From positions 1 to 32,791 of the forward strand of contig JAFDYQ010000046.1 in assembly GCA_018267365.1 (NCBI GenBank): 32,791 nucleotides of DNA, given 5' to 3'. The notes under the pieces were generated by a model. That model saw only the letters and a program-made list of their open reading frames with translations. It ran no database searches and was not told the DNA's origin. The stretch is from Bacteroidota bacterium (GTDB lineage Bacteria; Bacteroidota; Bacteroidia; Chitinophagales; LD1). Each line of letters begins with the position of its first letter. Position 1 is the first letter of the stretch. The translations under genes and the position numbers were made by a program. Of the stretch, positions 7,762 through 15,981 are shown piece after piece.

Positions 7762-8383
7762 CCTTCTCCTTTTCCTATTCTCTTTCACCTTTTCAGGTAT
7801 ATATGCCCAGTCTTTCACACCGGTGAAAGATGAAGCAGCGGTCCGCAAGAAGTTTGCCGAAGTATCTCAGGCTACCAAATCCATCCGCAGTGACTTCACG
7901 CAGGAGAAAAACCTGAGCATGTTGGCGGAAAAAGTCGTATCAAAAGGCCTCTTCTATTTCAAAAAGCCCAATATGGTGCGGCTGGAATATACGCATCCAT
8001 TCAAATACCTCCTGATAATGAACAATGGCAAAGCCACTATCAAGGATGATGCTAAGACGACGCAGCTGGACATGCACAAGACGAAAATATTCCAGCAGGT
8101 CAATAACCTGATAGTAGACTGCGTGCAGGGATCAGCGCTGAGCAATAGTAACTTTCAGGTAAAGATATACGAGAGCACCACGCAGATACGCATGGATATG
8201 AAGCCACTGGCCAAGGGATTGAAAGAATTTTTCAGCGACATCATTATCTTTATAGACAAAACGGACTACTCTGTCAATAAAATGCAGATGAATGAACTAT
8301 CGGGCGATAATACGGTTATTACTTTCTCCAATAAAAAGATCAATGGCGATATCCCGGACGCTGTGTTCACTGCTGCTCATTAG
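7751..8383 (+). CDS. LolA-like outer-membrane lipoprotein/lipid carrier
   Basis: The 210-residue protein has a signal peptide (1-19, ending GIYAQ) and the LolA signature: an early helix followed by RSDFTQEKNLSMLAEKVVSKGLFYFKKPNMVRLEY, then PFKYLLIMNNGKATI. LolA folds are half beta-barrels that carry acylated molecules across the periplasm. LolA paralogues are regular members of aryl-polyene and flexirubin clusters, where they are thought to carry the pigment or its lipid ester to the outer membrane. It starts inside the deacetylase gene (11-nt overlap), and the next gene starts 41 nt before its end, so the three are translationally linked. Confidence 0.85.
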   Translation: MTNSLLLFLFSFTFSGIYAQSFTPVKDEAAVRKKFAEVSQATKSIRSDFTQEKNLSMLAEKVVSKGLFYFKKPNMVRLEYTHPFKYLLIMNNGKATIKDDAKTTQLDMHKTKIFQQVNNLIVDCVQGSALSNSNFQVKIYESTTQIRMDMKPLAKGLKEFFSDIIIFIDKTDYSVNKMQMNELSGDNTVITFSNKKINGDIPDAVFTAAH

Positions 8384-8969
8384 CCTCCTGCTGCCCGGCT
8401 GCTATGTAGCCAAGGGCACCAAAGCGCTCGATATCTTTACCAACTGCCCTGCTGTCTTCACTCCTGCCGTACGTACCGCGCGCTACACCACGCAGATAGA
8501 CTTCTACAGGAAGCACCTGAGCGGCCTCATGGTATTCAAAGCTACCGGTGATTCTACGGAGCGCGTGGTCTTTATGACTGAGACTGGTTTCAAGTTTTTT
8601 GATCTGGAGTTTACGCCTCATACGGCATCAGTCCGGTATATCATCCCGAGCCTGAATAAAAAAATTATAGTCAATATGCTGACACGTGATCTGGGCTACC
8701 TGGCCGCTGCCCCCCCGGAAAACTCAGCACACGACCAGCCCAAAAGCGACAACAATACCATCTTTAAGTTCCCGCGTGGCAAAGGCTACGACTACTATGT
8801 GGCAGACAAGCAGTGCAACCGGCTACAGCGGATAGAGTCAGGTACAGACAGCAAGAAGAGCCTTGTGATAGACTTTGCCGATGGCGGTGAGAGCGGCCTC
8901 GGCACTATAAATATCGCCCACCAGAATATCAAATTGACTATCTTTCTCCGGCAAATCAGTACGCTATGA
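8343..8969 (+). CDS. Lipoprotein of the pigment operon, possibly LolB-like
   Basis: I place the start at the ATG at 8343 (208 residues) rather than at in-frame codons further upstream, because this gives a clean lipoprotein signal: MAISRTLCSLLLISLLLPGC, with the lipidated Cys at residue 20. The rest is beta-rich, with LSGLMVFKATGDSTERVVF, FKFFDLEF and a small central helix region (KIIVNMLTRDLGYL). A lipoprotein directly after a LolA-like gene, with this strand pattern, suggests an outer-membrane acceptor like LolB or DUF3261 proteins. That is inference; I cannot confirm it by motif. It overlaps the LolA gene by 41 nt and the next gene by 4 nt (ATGA). Confidence 0.75.
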   Translation: MAISRTLCSLLLISLLLPGCYVAKGTKALDIFTNCPAVFTPAVRTARYTTQIDFYRKHLSGLMVFKATGDSTERVVFMTETGFKFFDLEFTPHTASVRYIIPSLNKKIIVNMLTRDLGYLAAAPPENSAHDQPKSDNNTIFKFPRGKGYDYYVADKQCNRLQRIESGTDSKKSLVIDFADGGESGLGTINIAHQNIKLTIFLRQISTL

Positions 8970-9343
8970 GCGCCATCCTGTTAGATCATTTTTACCATAT
9001 AGATAGCCTCGATGTGAGCGAGGGCAAAGTGAATGCGACAGTCACCTTTGAGCGCAACCATGCTATCTTTCAGGGTCACTTTCCCGGTATGCCGGTGGTG
9101 CCGGGTGTCTGCCAGACTCAGATGCTGGCCGAGGTGCTCGGCAGGGTTCTGGGCAAAGAACTACAACTGGCTACCGCCGCATCTATCAAATTCCTTTCAC
9201 TCGTAGACCCGGTCAAAACGCCATCACTACACCTGAGCATCACCTATGTGCCTGCGGAGGACATAGGCTACCAGGTGTCGGCACAATATTCGCAGGGAGA
9301 AACCGTGTTTTTTAAATTCAAAGGAGCTTTTACGATTTCATGA
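8966..9343 (+). CDS. FabZ/ApeI-like hotdog-fold 3-hydroxyacyl-ACP dehydratase homologue
   Basis: This 125-residue single-hotdog protein would dehydrate 3-hydroxyacyl-ACP during polyene chain building. The dehydratase signature GHFPGMPVVPGV is at residues 37-48, with the catalytic His at 38. At the position where FabZ has its catalytic Glu (PGVxxxE), this protein has Gln52 (PGVCQTQ). It may therefore be a slower dehydratase, act with a partner, or have another role such as carrier binding. Similar Gln-bearing proteins occur, as I recall, in Bacteroidota flexirubin clusters, so this is unlikely to be a sequencing error. It is joined by 4-nt overlaps to the genes on both sides. Confidence 0.85.
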   Translation: MSAILLDHFYHIDSLDVSEGKVNATVTFERNHAIFQGHFPGMPVVPGVCQTQMLAEVLGRVLGKELQLATAASIKFLSLVDPVKTPSLHLSITYVPAEDIGYQVSAQYSQGETVFFKFKGAFTIS

Positions 9344-10584
9344 GCCATAGCGCCGAAAATAAACCGCTCTTCCGGGAGCTGCGCTGCTGTGTGCTGGTAC
9401 CTACCTACAATAATCACCAGACTCTCGCAAAGGTACTGACTGATGTGCTCCAATACTCAGATGATGTCTGTGTGGTCAATGACGGGTCTACAGACAATAC
9501 ACCGGAGATACTCAAGGGGTTTCCTTTAGTAAAGGTCTGCAGCTATGAAAAGAACCGGGGCAAGGGCTATGCACTGCGCACCGGTTTTGAGTTTGCACGC
9601 CAGCAGGGGTATGACTATGCTATCACGATAGACTCAGACGGGCAGCACTATGCAGAGGACCTGCCTACATTTCTCCGGGCCCTGCAGGAAGACGGCAATG
9701 CCATCTTTATCGGTGCGCGCAATATGGACCAGGCATCCGTGCCGGGCAAGAGTAGCTTTGGCAATAAATTCTCTAACTTCTGGTTTCGCTTTGAGACGGG
9801 TATAGACCTGCCCGATACCCAGAGTGGCTACCGCCTCTACCCTATCCGGAGGCTGGAAGGCATGCACTTCTTTACCCGGAAGTATGAATTTGAGATCGAA
9901 GTGATAGTACGTGCCGCGTGGGCAGGTATCGGTGTGAAGGCCGTACCTGTGAAGGTCTACTATCCACCGGCAGACGAGCGCATCACCCACTTCCGCCCCT
10001 TTCAGGATTTCTCGCGCATCAGCGTGCTCAATACTATGCTGGTCACCATTGCCCTGCTATGGATCAAGCCGCGCGACTTTGTGCGCTATATACTAGGTCG
10101 CAGCATCAAGACGCTAATACAAGAGTACCTCATTAAGTCTGAGGAGTCAGCTTTTGTCAAGGCGATGTCCGTATTCGTCGGCATCTTTTTTGGCATCGCT
10201 CCGCTATGGGGGTTGCAGCTGATATTGGCCATAGGGATCGCTTATATCTTCCGGCTCAATAAGGCTATCGCCATTATCACCGCCAATATCAGTATCCCAC
10301 CCATGATCCCCTTCATCCTATGGGGTAGCTACGAGACGGGCAAGCTGATCCTGCACGGTGAGAGCGCAGAGCAGATGATACAGCAGAGCGCTATCCTTGG
10401 CTTTATATACAAATGGATGGCGCATGTCATCATCAGCTTTAATATCAGGGACCAGGCACTGGCGGCAGCTATCGTGCGAAACCTGACGCAGTATATCGTG
10501 GGCAGCTTTGCACTGGCGGGAGGTGCAGCCGTACTGTCAGCGATCATCACCTTTTTATTGGTCAAAATCCTAAAAAGAGATTAG
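9340..10584 (+). CDS. Family 2 glycosyltransferase fused to a DUF2062 membrane domain
   Basis: The 414-residue protein has an N-terminal GT2 domain (about 15-250) of the dolichol-phosphate-mannose-synthase type. Its blocks are VLVPTYNNHQTL, VVNDGSTDNT (46-54), KNRGKGYALRTGF and the metal-binding TIDSDGQH with Asp98 and Asp100. A C-terminal DUF2062 domain (about 265-410) has several membrane segments, with the typical FFGIAPLWGLQ and NISIPPMIPFI motifs. It probably transfers a sugar from a nucleotide sugar to a lipid-like or polyene acceptor at the inner membrane. Flexirubin clusters carry similar genes; the sugar and acceptor are unknown. It starts with a 4-nt overlap, and the next gene is 28 nt downstream. 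Confidence 0.88.
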   Translation: MSHSAENKPLFRELRCCVLVPTYNNHQTLAKVLTDVLQYSDDVCVVNDGSTDNTPEILKGFPLVKVCSYEKNRGKGYALRTGFEFARQQGYDYAITIDSDGQHYAEDLPTFLRALQEDGNAIFIGARNMDQASVPGKSSFGNKFSNFWFRFETGIDLPDTQSGYRLYPIRRLEGMHFFTRKYEFEIEVIVRAAWAGIGVKAVPVKVYYPPADERITHFRPFQDFSRISVLNTMLVTIALLWIKPRDFVRYILGRSIKTLIQEYLIKSEESAFVKAMSVFVGIFFGIAPLWGLQLILAIGIAYIFRLNKAIAIITANISIPPMIPFILWGSYETGKLILHGESAEQMIQQSAILGFIYKWMAHVIISFNIRDQALAAAIVRNLTQYIVGSFALAGGAAVLSAIITFLLVKILKRD

Positions 10585-10612
10585 CTTTCGCAGGGAAACC
10601 TGAGACCAGCGT

Positions 10613-13600
10613 ATGACTAAGATCCTGATCGGTTTATATTACTTTTTTGAGCGTCGGAGAGTATTTTTTTACACCCTGACAGCTGTGCTGTTTGGCGTTA
10701 TGATCGCGCTGGCCATGCGCATCCATATAGAGGAGGACATCTCCCGCGCCCTGCCCAATGGCAAGCAGGTAGAGCAGATCAACAGAATATTTAAGCATTC
10801 CCGCTTTGCTGATAAGCTGGTGGTGCGGATCAATCTCACAGATAGCGCTGCTACTCCTGATGATCTCACCGCCTATGCGGCTGCACTAGACTCTGCACTC
10901 CGCGCCAGGTACAGCTCCTACATCTCAGACATACGCGGCAAGGTAGAAGATGATGTAGCTCTCACGCTCTACACCGATGTGCATGACAATCTACCTCTGT
11001 ATCTGACAGTCGACGACTATCAGCACATAGACAGTATGCTTTCTGCGGAGCAGGTCAAAAGAAAGCTAGAGTCCGACTACAAAGTACTGACCTCTGCTAC
11101 CGGCCTCGTGATGAAGCGCCTGATAGCAGATGATCCGCTGGGCATCAATACACTGGCGCTGCGCAAACTGAACAACCTGCAGCTCAATAGCGACTTTGAC
11201 CTGTATGATGGCTACATCCTAACCAAAGATCACAAGAGCGCACTGCTCTTTATCGCGCCATCCAATCCGGCTAATGAAACGTCGAAGAATTCAATCCTGG
11301 TAGGCGGTATCGACAGCATTCTGAAAAGCTACGAAGCCACGCATAAGAACGTAAGAGCCTACTGCTACGGCGGCACAGCAGTAGCTGTGGGCAATGCGAA
11401 GCAGATGAAGCAGGACACGATCGTGACGCTGACCATCACGCTCGTCGGATTGCTTCTATTCCTTTGGTTTTTCTTCCGCCGCAAGCGGGTACCGTTTATT
11501 ATGATGCTGCCAGTGGCTTTCGGTGCGCTCTTTGCCATTGTGATAGTGAGCCTGACACGCGGCAGCATCTCTAATATCGCGCTGGCGGCGGGATCTATTG
11601 TACTCGGTATCGCCATCAACTATGCACTCCACTTCTTCGGCCACTACAAGCACAGCGGCTCGATAGAAGAAACGATCAGCGACCTTGTGCTGCCTATGAC
11701 ATTGGGTAGTTTTACTACGGTAGGTTCCTTCTTCAGCCTCATGCTGGTTAAGTCGCCCATCCTGAATGATTTTGGCCTCTTTGCGGGTCTGAGCCTCACG
11801 GGGGCAGCATTCTTTACACTCGTATTCCTGCCACATTTTCTGCCAAAAGAAAAAGCAGAGCAAGAGCATGAGCGCAACTGGCTAGACAGATTTATCACTT
11901 CAGAGTTTAAGCATCAGAATATACTCGTAGCTATTATTGTACTGCTCACGATCTTCTTTGCCACGCAGATGGGCCGGGTCACATTCATGAGCGATATGAC
12001 TGCGCTCAGCTATCAGACCGACGAACTCAAAGCCGCCGAGCAGCAGATCAACGCCCTTCAGGGCGACTCGATCAAGACGGTCTACCTCGCCTCTACAGGC
12101 CGTACGATAGATGAGGCACTGCAAAACAGTAGCCACCTGTCAGCCACCCTCCGTGCAGAGCTCCAGAAGGGCCTGATCCAAAAGTATTCTGCGCTGAGTG
12201 ATATTGTTCTTTCTGATGAGCAGCAGCGCGAGCGTATAGCTCGCTGGGATAGTTTTTGGACGGCAGATAAAAAAACCGCGCTCATCGCTTCGCTAAAAAA
12301 AGAGGGCCAAGCATTCAAATTTCGCCCGCAGGCTTTTGACCGATTCGCAGAATCGCTCAATAAGACGTATGAACCGGTCGGTATGAATGGCTACCACGCT
12401 CTGCTGGACATGATAGGCAGCGAGCTGGTGATAGATGGCCCTGACACCAAAGCTGTGATCTCCTCTATCAATGTAAAGCGCAGTGACCGGGCTGCCCTCT
12501 ACGCTGATCTGGATCACGATGCCAACACCGTGATCCTGGATAAGGAGACCGTGACGCACCGGTTCATTGATATCATATACGGTGACTTTAATGACATCCT
12601 GATGTACACGTCGCTGCTGGTGTTCTTTGCGCTGCTGGTCAGCTATGGCCGTATAGAGCTGACCATTATCACCTTCCTGCCTATGCTCATCACCTGGATC
12701 TGGATTCTCGGCATCATGGGACTCTTCGGCATTCAGTTCAATATCATCAATATCATCATCTCCACTTTCATATTCGGCCTGGGAGACGACTTTGCCATAT
12801 TCATCACTGATGGCCTCACGGAGAAATATCGGACAGGTCGAGATACACTCTCATCCCACAAGGTCTCTATCTTCCTCGGAGCAGTCACCACCATCATCGG
12901 CCTCGGCGCACTGATCTTTGCGAAGCACCCAGCGCTGCGCTCTATCGCTATCGTATCTATCATTGGTATTTTATCCGTGCTGCTGATCGGCCAGATATTA
13001 CAACCCTTTATCTACAACTATTACATACAGCATCGCAAAGAAAAGGGATTGGCGCCGTATACCATGTTCTATTTCATCATTACATTCATTGAGTACACTT
13101 ACTTCTTTATCGCCTCCATACTGATGACTTTGATCGGATTTATACTGGTCAAAGTACTTCCCTTCCCTGGCATCAAGACCCGCAAGTACTGGTTTCACTG
13201 GCTGATCTGCCAGTATATGAAATCACTTATGTACATACCACTCCACGTACGAAAGATCCATATCAATAAGGAACTGATGGACTTTAGCAAACCGGCCATC
13301 ATCATAGCCAACCATACATCTTTCCTCGATATTCTGGCCACAGTCATGCAGCACCCAAAGATCATCCTGCTGACGAATGAATGGACCTACCACTCTCCTA
13401 TCTTTGGCAAAGTGATACAACTGGCAGACTACTATCCTACTGCTGATGGCACGGATGCGGTAGCCCTGCAAAAGCTTCGTGATAAAGTAGCTGACGGCTA
13501 TTCCATTGTTGTATTTCCCGAAGGTACACGCTCTGTAGATGGCACGTTGAAGCGGTTTCACAAGGGCGCTTTCTTCCTCGCTGAGGCGTTGGGCCTGGAT

Positions 13601-14458
13601 GTAGTGCCACTACTGCTGCATGGTGTGGGTGATACGGTGCGCAAGGGAGACTTTATGGTCAATAAAAACTCTATCCACATCAAATACCTCCCTCGCATAT
13701 CAAAAGATGATACCAGCTACGGCGAGGGCTATGCGGAGCGGACCAAGAAGATAGCGCGCTACTTTAAAGATGAATATGAAAAGCTACGAGCCGAGATAGA
13801 AACCCCACTCTACTTTAGCAAGAAGCTGCGGATGAACTATATCTATAAAGGTCCGGTGCTGGAGTGGTATATCCGCTTTAAACTGAACCTGGAGAACCAT
13901 TACACACTCTACAATAGCCTGATAGCAAAAGACGCCAACATACTGGACATAGGCTGCGGCTATGGGCAGGCATCGTATATGCTGCACTTCCTCGGGCGCG
14001 AGCGCATAGTGACCGGTATCGATCTGGATGAGACGAAGATCGAGATCGCTAATAACTGTTTTTCCAAAGATGATCGCATCAACTTCGTAGCTCAGAGTGT
14101 GCTCACTTATGAGTTTGGGACGCATGATGCATACACCATCACCGATGTGCTGCACTACCTCCACTATGACGAGCAGGAGCTGTTGATCAAACGTTGTATA
14201 GACCGGCTAAACACAGGTGGCACCATATTGATCAAAGAAGCCGACACAGACCGCGTGCACCAGCAGAAGCTGACCTGGATATCTGAGTTCTTCTCTACCA
14301 ATTTTGGCTTCAACCAAATGACACATCAGGAGCTCTTCTTCACCTCTGCCGAGAAGATCCGAGCCATCGCTGAGAAGTATGGCATGGAGTTTAGCATTGT
14401 GCAGGGAGCAGAGTACTCCAGCAACACCATCTTTGCCATACGTCACCGCACACCGTGA
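10613..14458 (+). CDS. Three-part fusion: MMPL/RND exporter, PlsC-type acyltransferase and SAM methyltransferase
   Basis: This 1281-residue protein combines three usually separate activities in one intact frame. Residues 1-810 form an MMPL exporter: TM1 at 15-35, a first periplasmic domain to about 265, a TM bundle at 268-410, a second half from TM 433, a second periplasmic domain, and a TM bundle at 662-805 with the GLGDDFAIFITDGL motif. Residues 819-850 are further membrane segments. The PlsC acyltransferase follows, with NHTSFLD (H901 and D906 as the HX4D pair) and FPEGTRS (968-974). Residues about 1100-1281 are a class I methyltransferase with LDIGCGYG (1111-1118) and GIDLDETKIEIA. In aryl-polyene loci the exporter and acyltransferase move and esterify the pigment; the methyltransferase could methylate the aryl ring (inference). 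Confidence 0.9.
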   Translation: MTKILIGLYYFFERRRVFFYTLTAVLFGVMIALAMRIHIEEDISRALPNGKQVEQINRIFKHSRFADKLVVRINLTDSAATPDDLTAYAAALDSALRARYSSYISDIRGKVEDDVALTLYTDVHDNLPLYLTVDDYQHIDSMLSAEQVKRKLESDYKVLTSATGLVMKRLIADDPLGINTLALRKLNNLQLNSDFDLYDGYILTKDHKSALLFIAPSNPANETSKNSILVGGIDSILKSYEATHKNVRAYCYGGTAVAVGNAKQMKQDTIVTLTITLVGLLLFLWFFFRRKRVPFIMMLPVAFGALFAIVIVSLTRGSISNIALAAGSIVLGIAINYALHFFGHYKHSGSIEETISDLVLPMTLGSFTTVGSFFSLMLVKSPILNDFGLFAGLSLTGAAFFTLVFLPHFLPKEKAEQEHERNWLDRFITSEFKHQNILVAIIVLLTIFFATQMGRVTFMSDMTALSYQTDELKAAEQQINALQGDSIKTVYLASTGRTIDEALQNSSHLSATLRAELQKGLIQKYSALSDIVLSDEQQRERIARWDSFWTADKKTALIASLKKEGQAFKFRPQAFDRFAESLNKTYEPVGMNGYHALLDMIGSELVIDGPDTKAVISSINVKRSDRAALYADLDHDANTVILDKETVTHRFIDIIYGDFNDILMYTSLLVFFALLVSYGRIELTIITFLPMLITWIWILGIMGLFGIQFNIINIIISTFIFGLGDDFAIFITDGLTEKYRTGRDTLSSHKVSIFLGAVTTIIGLGALIFAKHPALRSIAIVSIIGILSVLLIGQILQPFIYNYYIQHRKEKGLAPYTMFYFIITFIEYTYFFIASILMTLIGFILVKVLPFPGIKTRKYWFHWLICQYMKSLMYIPLHVRKIHINKELMDFSKPAIIIANHTSFLDILATVMQHPKIILLTNEWTYHSPIFGKVIQLADYYPTADGTDAVALQKLRDKVADGYSIVVFPEGTRSVDGTLKRFHKGAFFLAEALGLDVVPLLLHGVGDTVRKGDFMVNKNSIHIKYLPRISKDDTSYGEGYAERTKKIARYFKDEYEKLRAEIETPLYFSKKLRMNYIYKGPVLEWYIRFKLNLENHYTLYNSLIAKDANILDIGCGYGQASYMLHFLGRERIVTGIDLDETKIEIANNCFSKDDRINFVAQSVLTYEFGTHDAYTITDVLHYLHYDEQELLIKRCIDRLNTGGTILIKEADTDRVHQQKLTWISEFFSTNFGFNQMTHQELFFTSAEKIRAIAEKYGMEFSIVQGAEYSSNTIFAIRHRTP

Positions 14459-15981
14459 GCTACGCACATAAATATGATGTGGTGATAGTCGGCTCAGGTC
14501 TCGGCGGCCTGCTCTGCGGCGCCATACTGGCCAAAGAGAATCTGCGCGTCTGCATACTGGAGAAAAATGAACAGATAGGTGGTGCGCTGCAGACTTTCCG
14601 CGAAGGCGGGCAGACGCATGATACAGGCATACACTATATAGGAGGATTGGACAAGGGGCAGAACCTTTATCAGATATTCCACTACCTAGGCCTGATGGAC
14701 CGGCTGGAGCTGACGCGGCTAGATAGTGATGGCTTTGACAACATTCTCTTTGCAGGTGATGATCAGGTATATCCGCATGGCATGGGTTGGGATAGCTTTG
14801 TAGAACGGCTGTCAGCGCTGTTTCCCGCGGAGCGTGATGCTTTATTAAAATACAAAGAGGCGGTACTGAAAGCTTGCGGTGCTTTTGCGCTGTATAGTCT
14901 TTCTCCGGAGGAGCAGTATGACGACATGGAGCTGCTGGCGCTCAGTGCTGAGGAAATGATCGCATCTATCACTGCTGATGCAAAGCTACGTGCTGTTTTA
15001 GCAGGCTCTAATATGCTCTATGCAGGGGTAGCGGGGCTTACGCCGTGGTATACGCACGCTCTTATCATCAATCACTACGTAGAGAGCAGCTGGCGCTGTA
15101 CCAAAGGTGGTGATCAGATAGCCAGGCTACTGGCGCGCGAGATCAAGGCGCACGGTGGTGAGATACATACAAAGACAGAAGTCATCGCTATCCATCAGGA
15201 GGAGGCAAAGGCTATCTATGCAGAGACAAGCACCGGTGAGAAGATATATGCTGATCGCTTTATCTCTAATGTACATCCCGCGGTGACGCTGGATATGATA
15301 GACGGCAGTGCGCTGCGGCCCATATACAAAGAGCGCATCAAGAACCTGCCAAACTCTGTGAGCGCCTTTGTGATCAATGCGGTGATGAAAGCAGAGACTA
15401 CACTATATCAGAATAAGAACTATTACTTCTTTGCAGATGACAAGGTGTGGGACACGACCACCTCTGATGAACGATGGCCGCGGACGTATGGTCTGTTTGA
15501 AGCAGTGCCGCGTCATGGTACGCACCTGGAGGCTTTGTCTATCATGACCTATATGGAGTGGAGCGAGGTAGAGAAATGGTCAAATACAGAACATACCACG
15601 CTACATGAAGTGAGTAGAGGAGCAGATTATGAGGCTTTCAAAAAGGAAAAGGGAGGGCTACTGCTGGCGCGGGTAGCAGAGCGCTTTCCGGACTTAGTTA
15701 AAAATATAGAAAGCTGGTCGGCCTCTACACCCCTCACCTGGCGCGACTATATAGCCTCTCCGGGCGGCTCTATCTATGGCATAGCCAAGGACTATCACGA
15801 TCCGCTACGCACTATGATATCACCCAATACTAAAATCAGGAACCTGTATATGACGGGGCAAAACATTAAATTGCATGGCGTTTTGGGCGTGGCGCTCACG
15901 GCGCTGGTCACCTGCTCCTCCATCCTCGGCAGGGACTACCTTATAGCAAAGATCAAACAGGCAAATGAAGCGTCTGCTTAA
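14455..15981 (+). CDS. CrtI/phytoene-desaturase-like FAD-dependent oxidoreductase
   Basis: The 508-residue flavoprotein starts with GTG at 14455, overlapping the fusion gene's stop by 4 nt (GTGA). The Rossmann dinucleotide motif VVIVGSGLGGLLCGAILAKE is at residues 9-28, with the acidic residue after the second strand (ILEKNEQIGG). The C-terminal FAD-binding signature is NLYMTGQNIKLHGVLGVAL. This places it with phytoene desaturases and retinol-saturase-like enzymes. Related genes occur in flexirubin clusters, where the reaction is not settled. A redox step on the polyene chain or the dialkylresorcinol part is plausible. No carotenoid genes are nearby, so a true carotenoid desaturase is less likely. 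The next gene starts 17 nt before its end. Confidence 0.85.
   Translation: MSYAHKYDVVIVGSGLGGLLCGAILAKENLRVCILEKNEQIGGALQTFREGGQTHDTGIHYIGGLDKGQNLYQIFHYLGLMDRLELTRLDSDGFDNILFAGDDQVYPHGMGWDSFVERLSALFPAERDALLKYKEAVLKACGAFALYSLSPEEQYDDMELLALSAEEMIASITADAKLRAVLAGSNMLYAGVAGLTPWYTHALIINHYVESSWRCTKGGDQIARLLAREIKAHGGEIHTKTEVIAIHQEEAKAIYAETSTGEKIYADRFISNVHPAVTLDMIDGSALRPIYKERIKNLPNSVSAFVINAVMKAETTLYQNKNYYFFADDKVWDTTTSDERWPRTYGLFEAVPRHGTHLEALSIMTYMEWSEVEKWSNTEHTTLHEVSRGADYEAFKKEKGGLLLARVAERFPDLVKNIESWSASTPLTWRDYIASPGGSIYGIAKDYHDPLRTMISPNTKIRNLYMTGQNIKLHGVLGVALTALVTCSSILGRDYLIAKIKQANEASA

Noticed and set aside
8292..8342. An upstream in-frame start that would extend the lipoprotein by 17 residues
   Set aside because: It would place a charged segment before the signal peptide and spoil a clean lipoprotein signal that begins at 8343.
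10613..14458. That the three-domain gene is an assembly error joining separate genes
   Set aside because: The frame is continuous, the linkers are smooth with no stop or start signals at the joints, and comparable fusions are known in Bacteroidota pigment loci.
14455..15981. A carotenoid biosynthesis desaturase
   Set aside because: The fold is CrtI-like, but no crtB, crtE or crtZ-type gene is present, and the gene is embedded by overlaps in the aryl-polyene operon.
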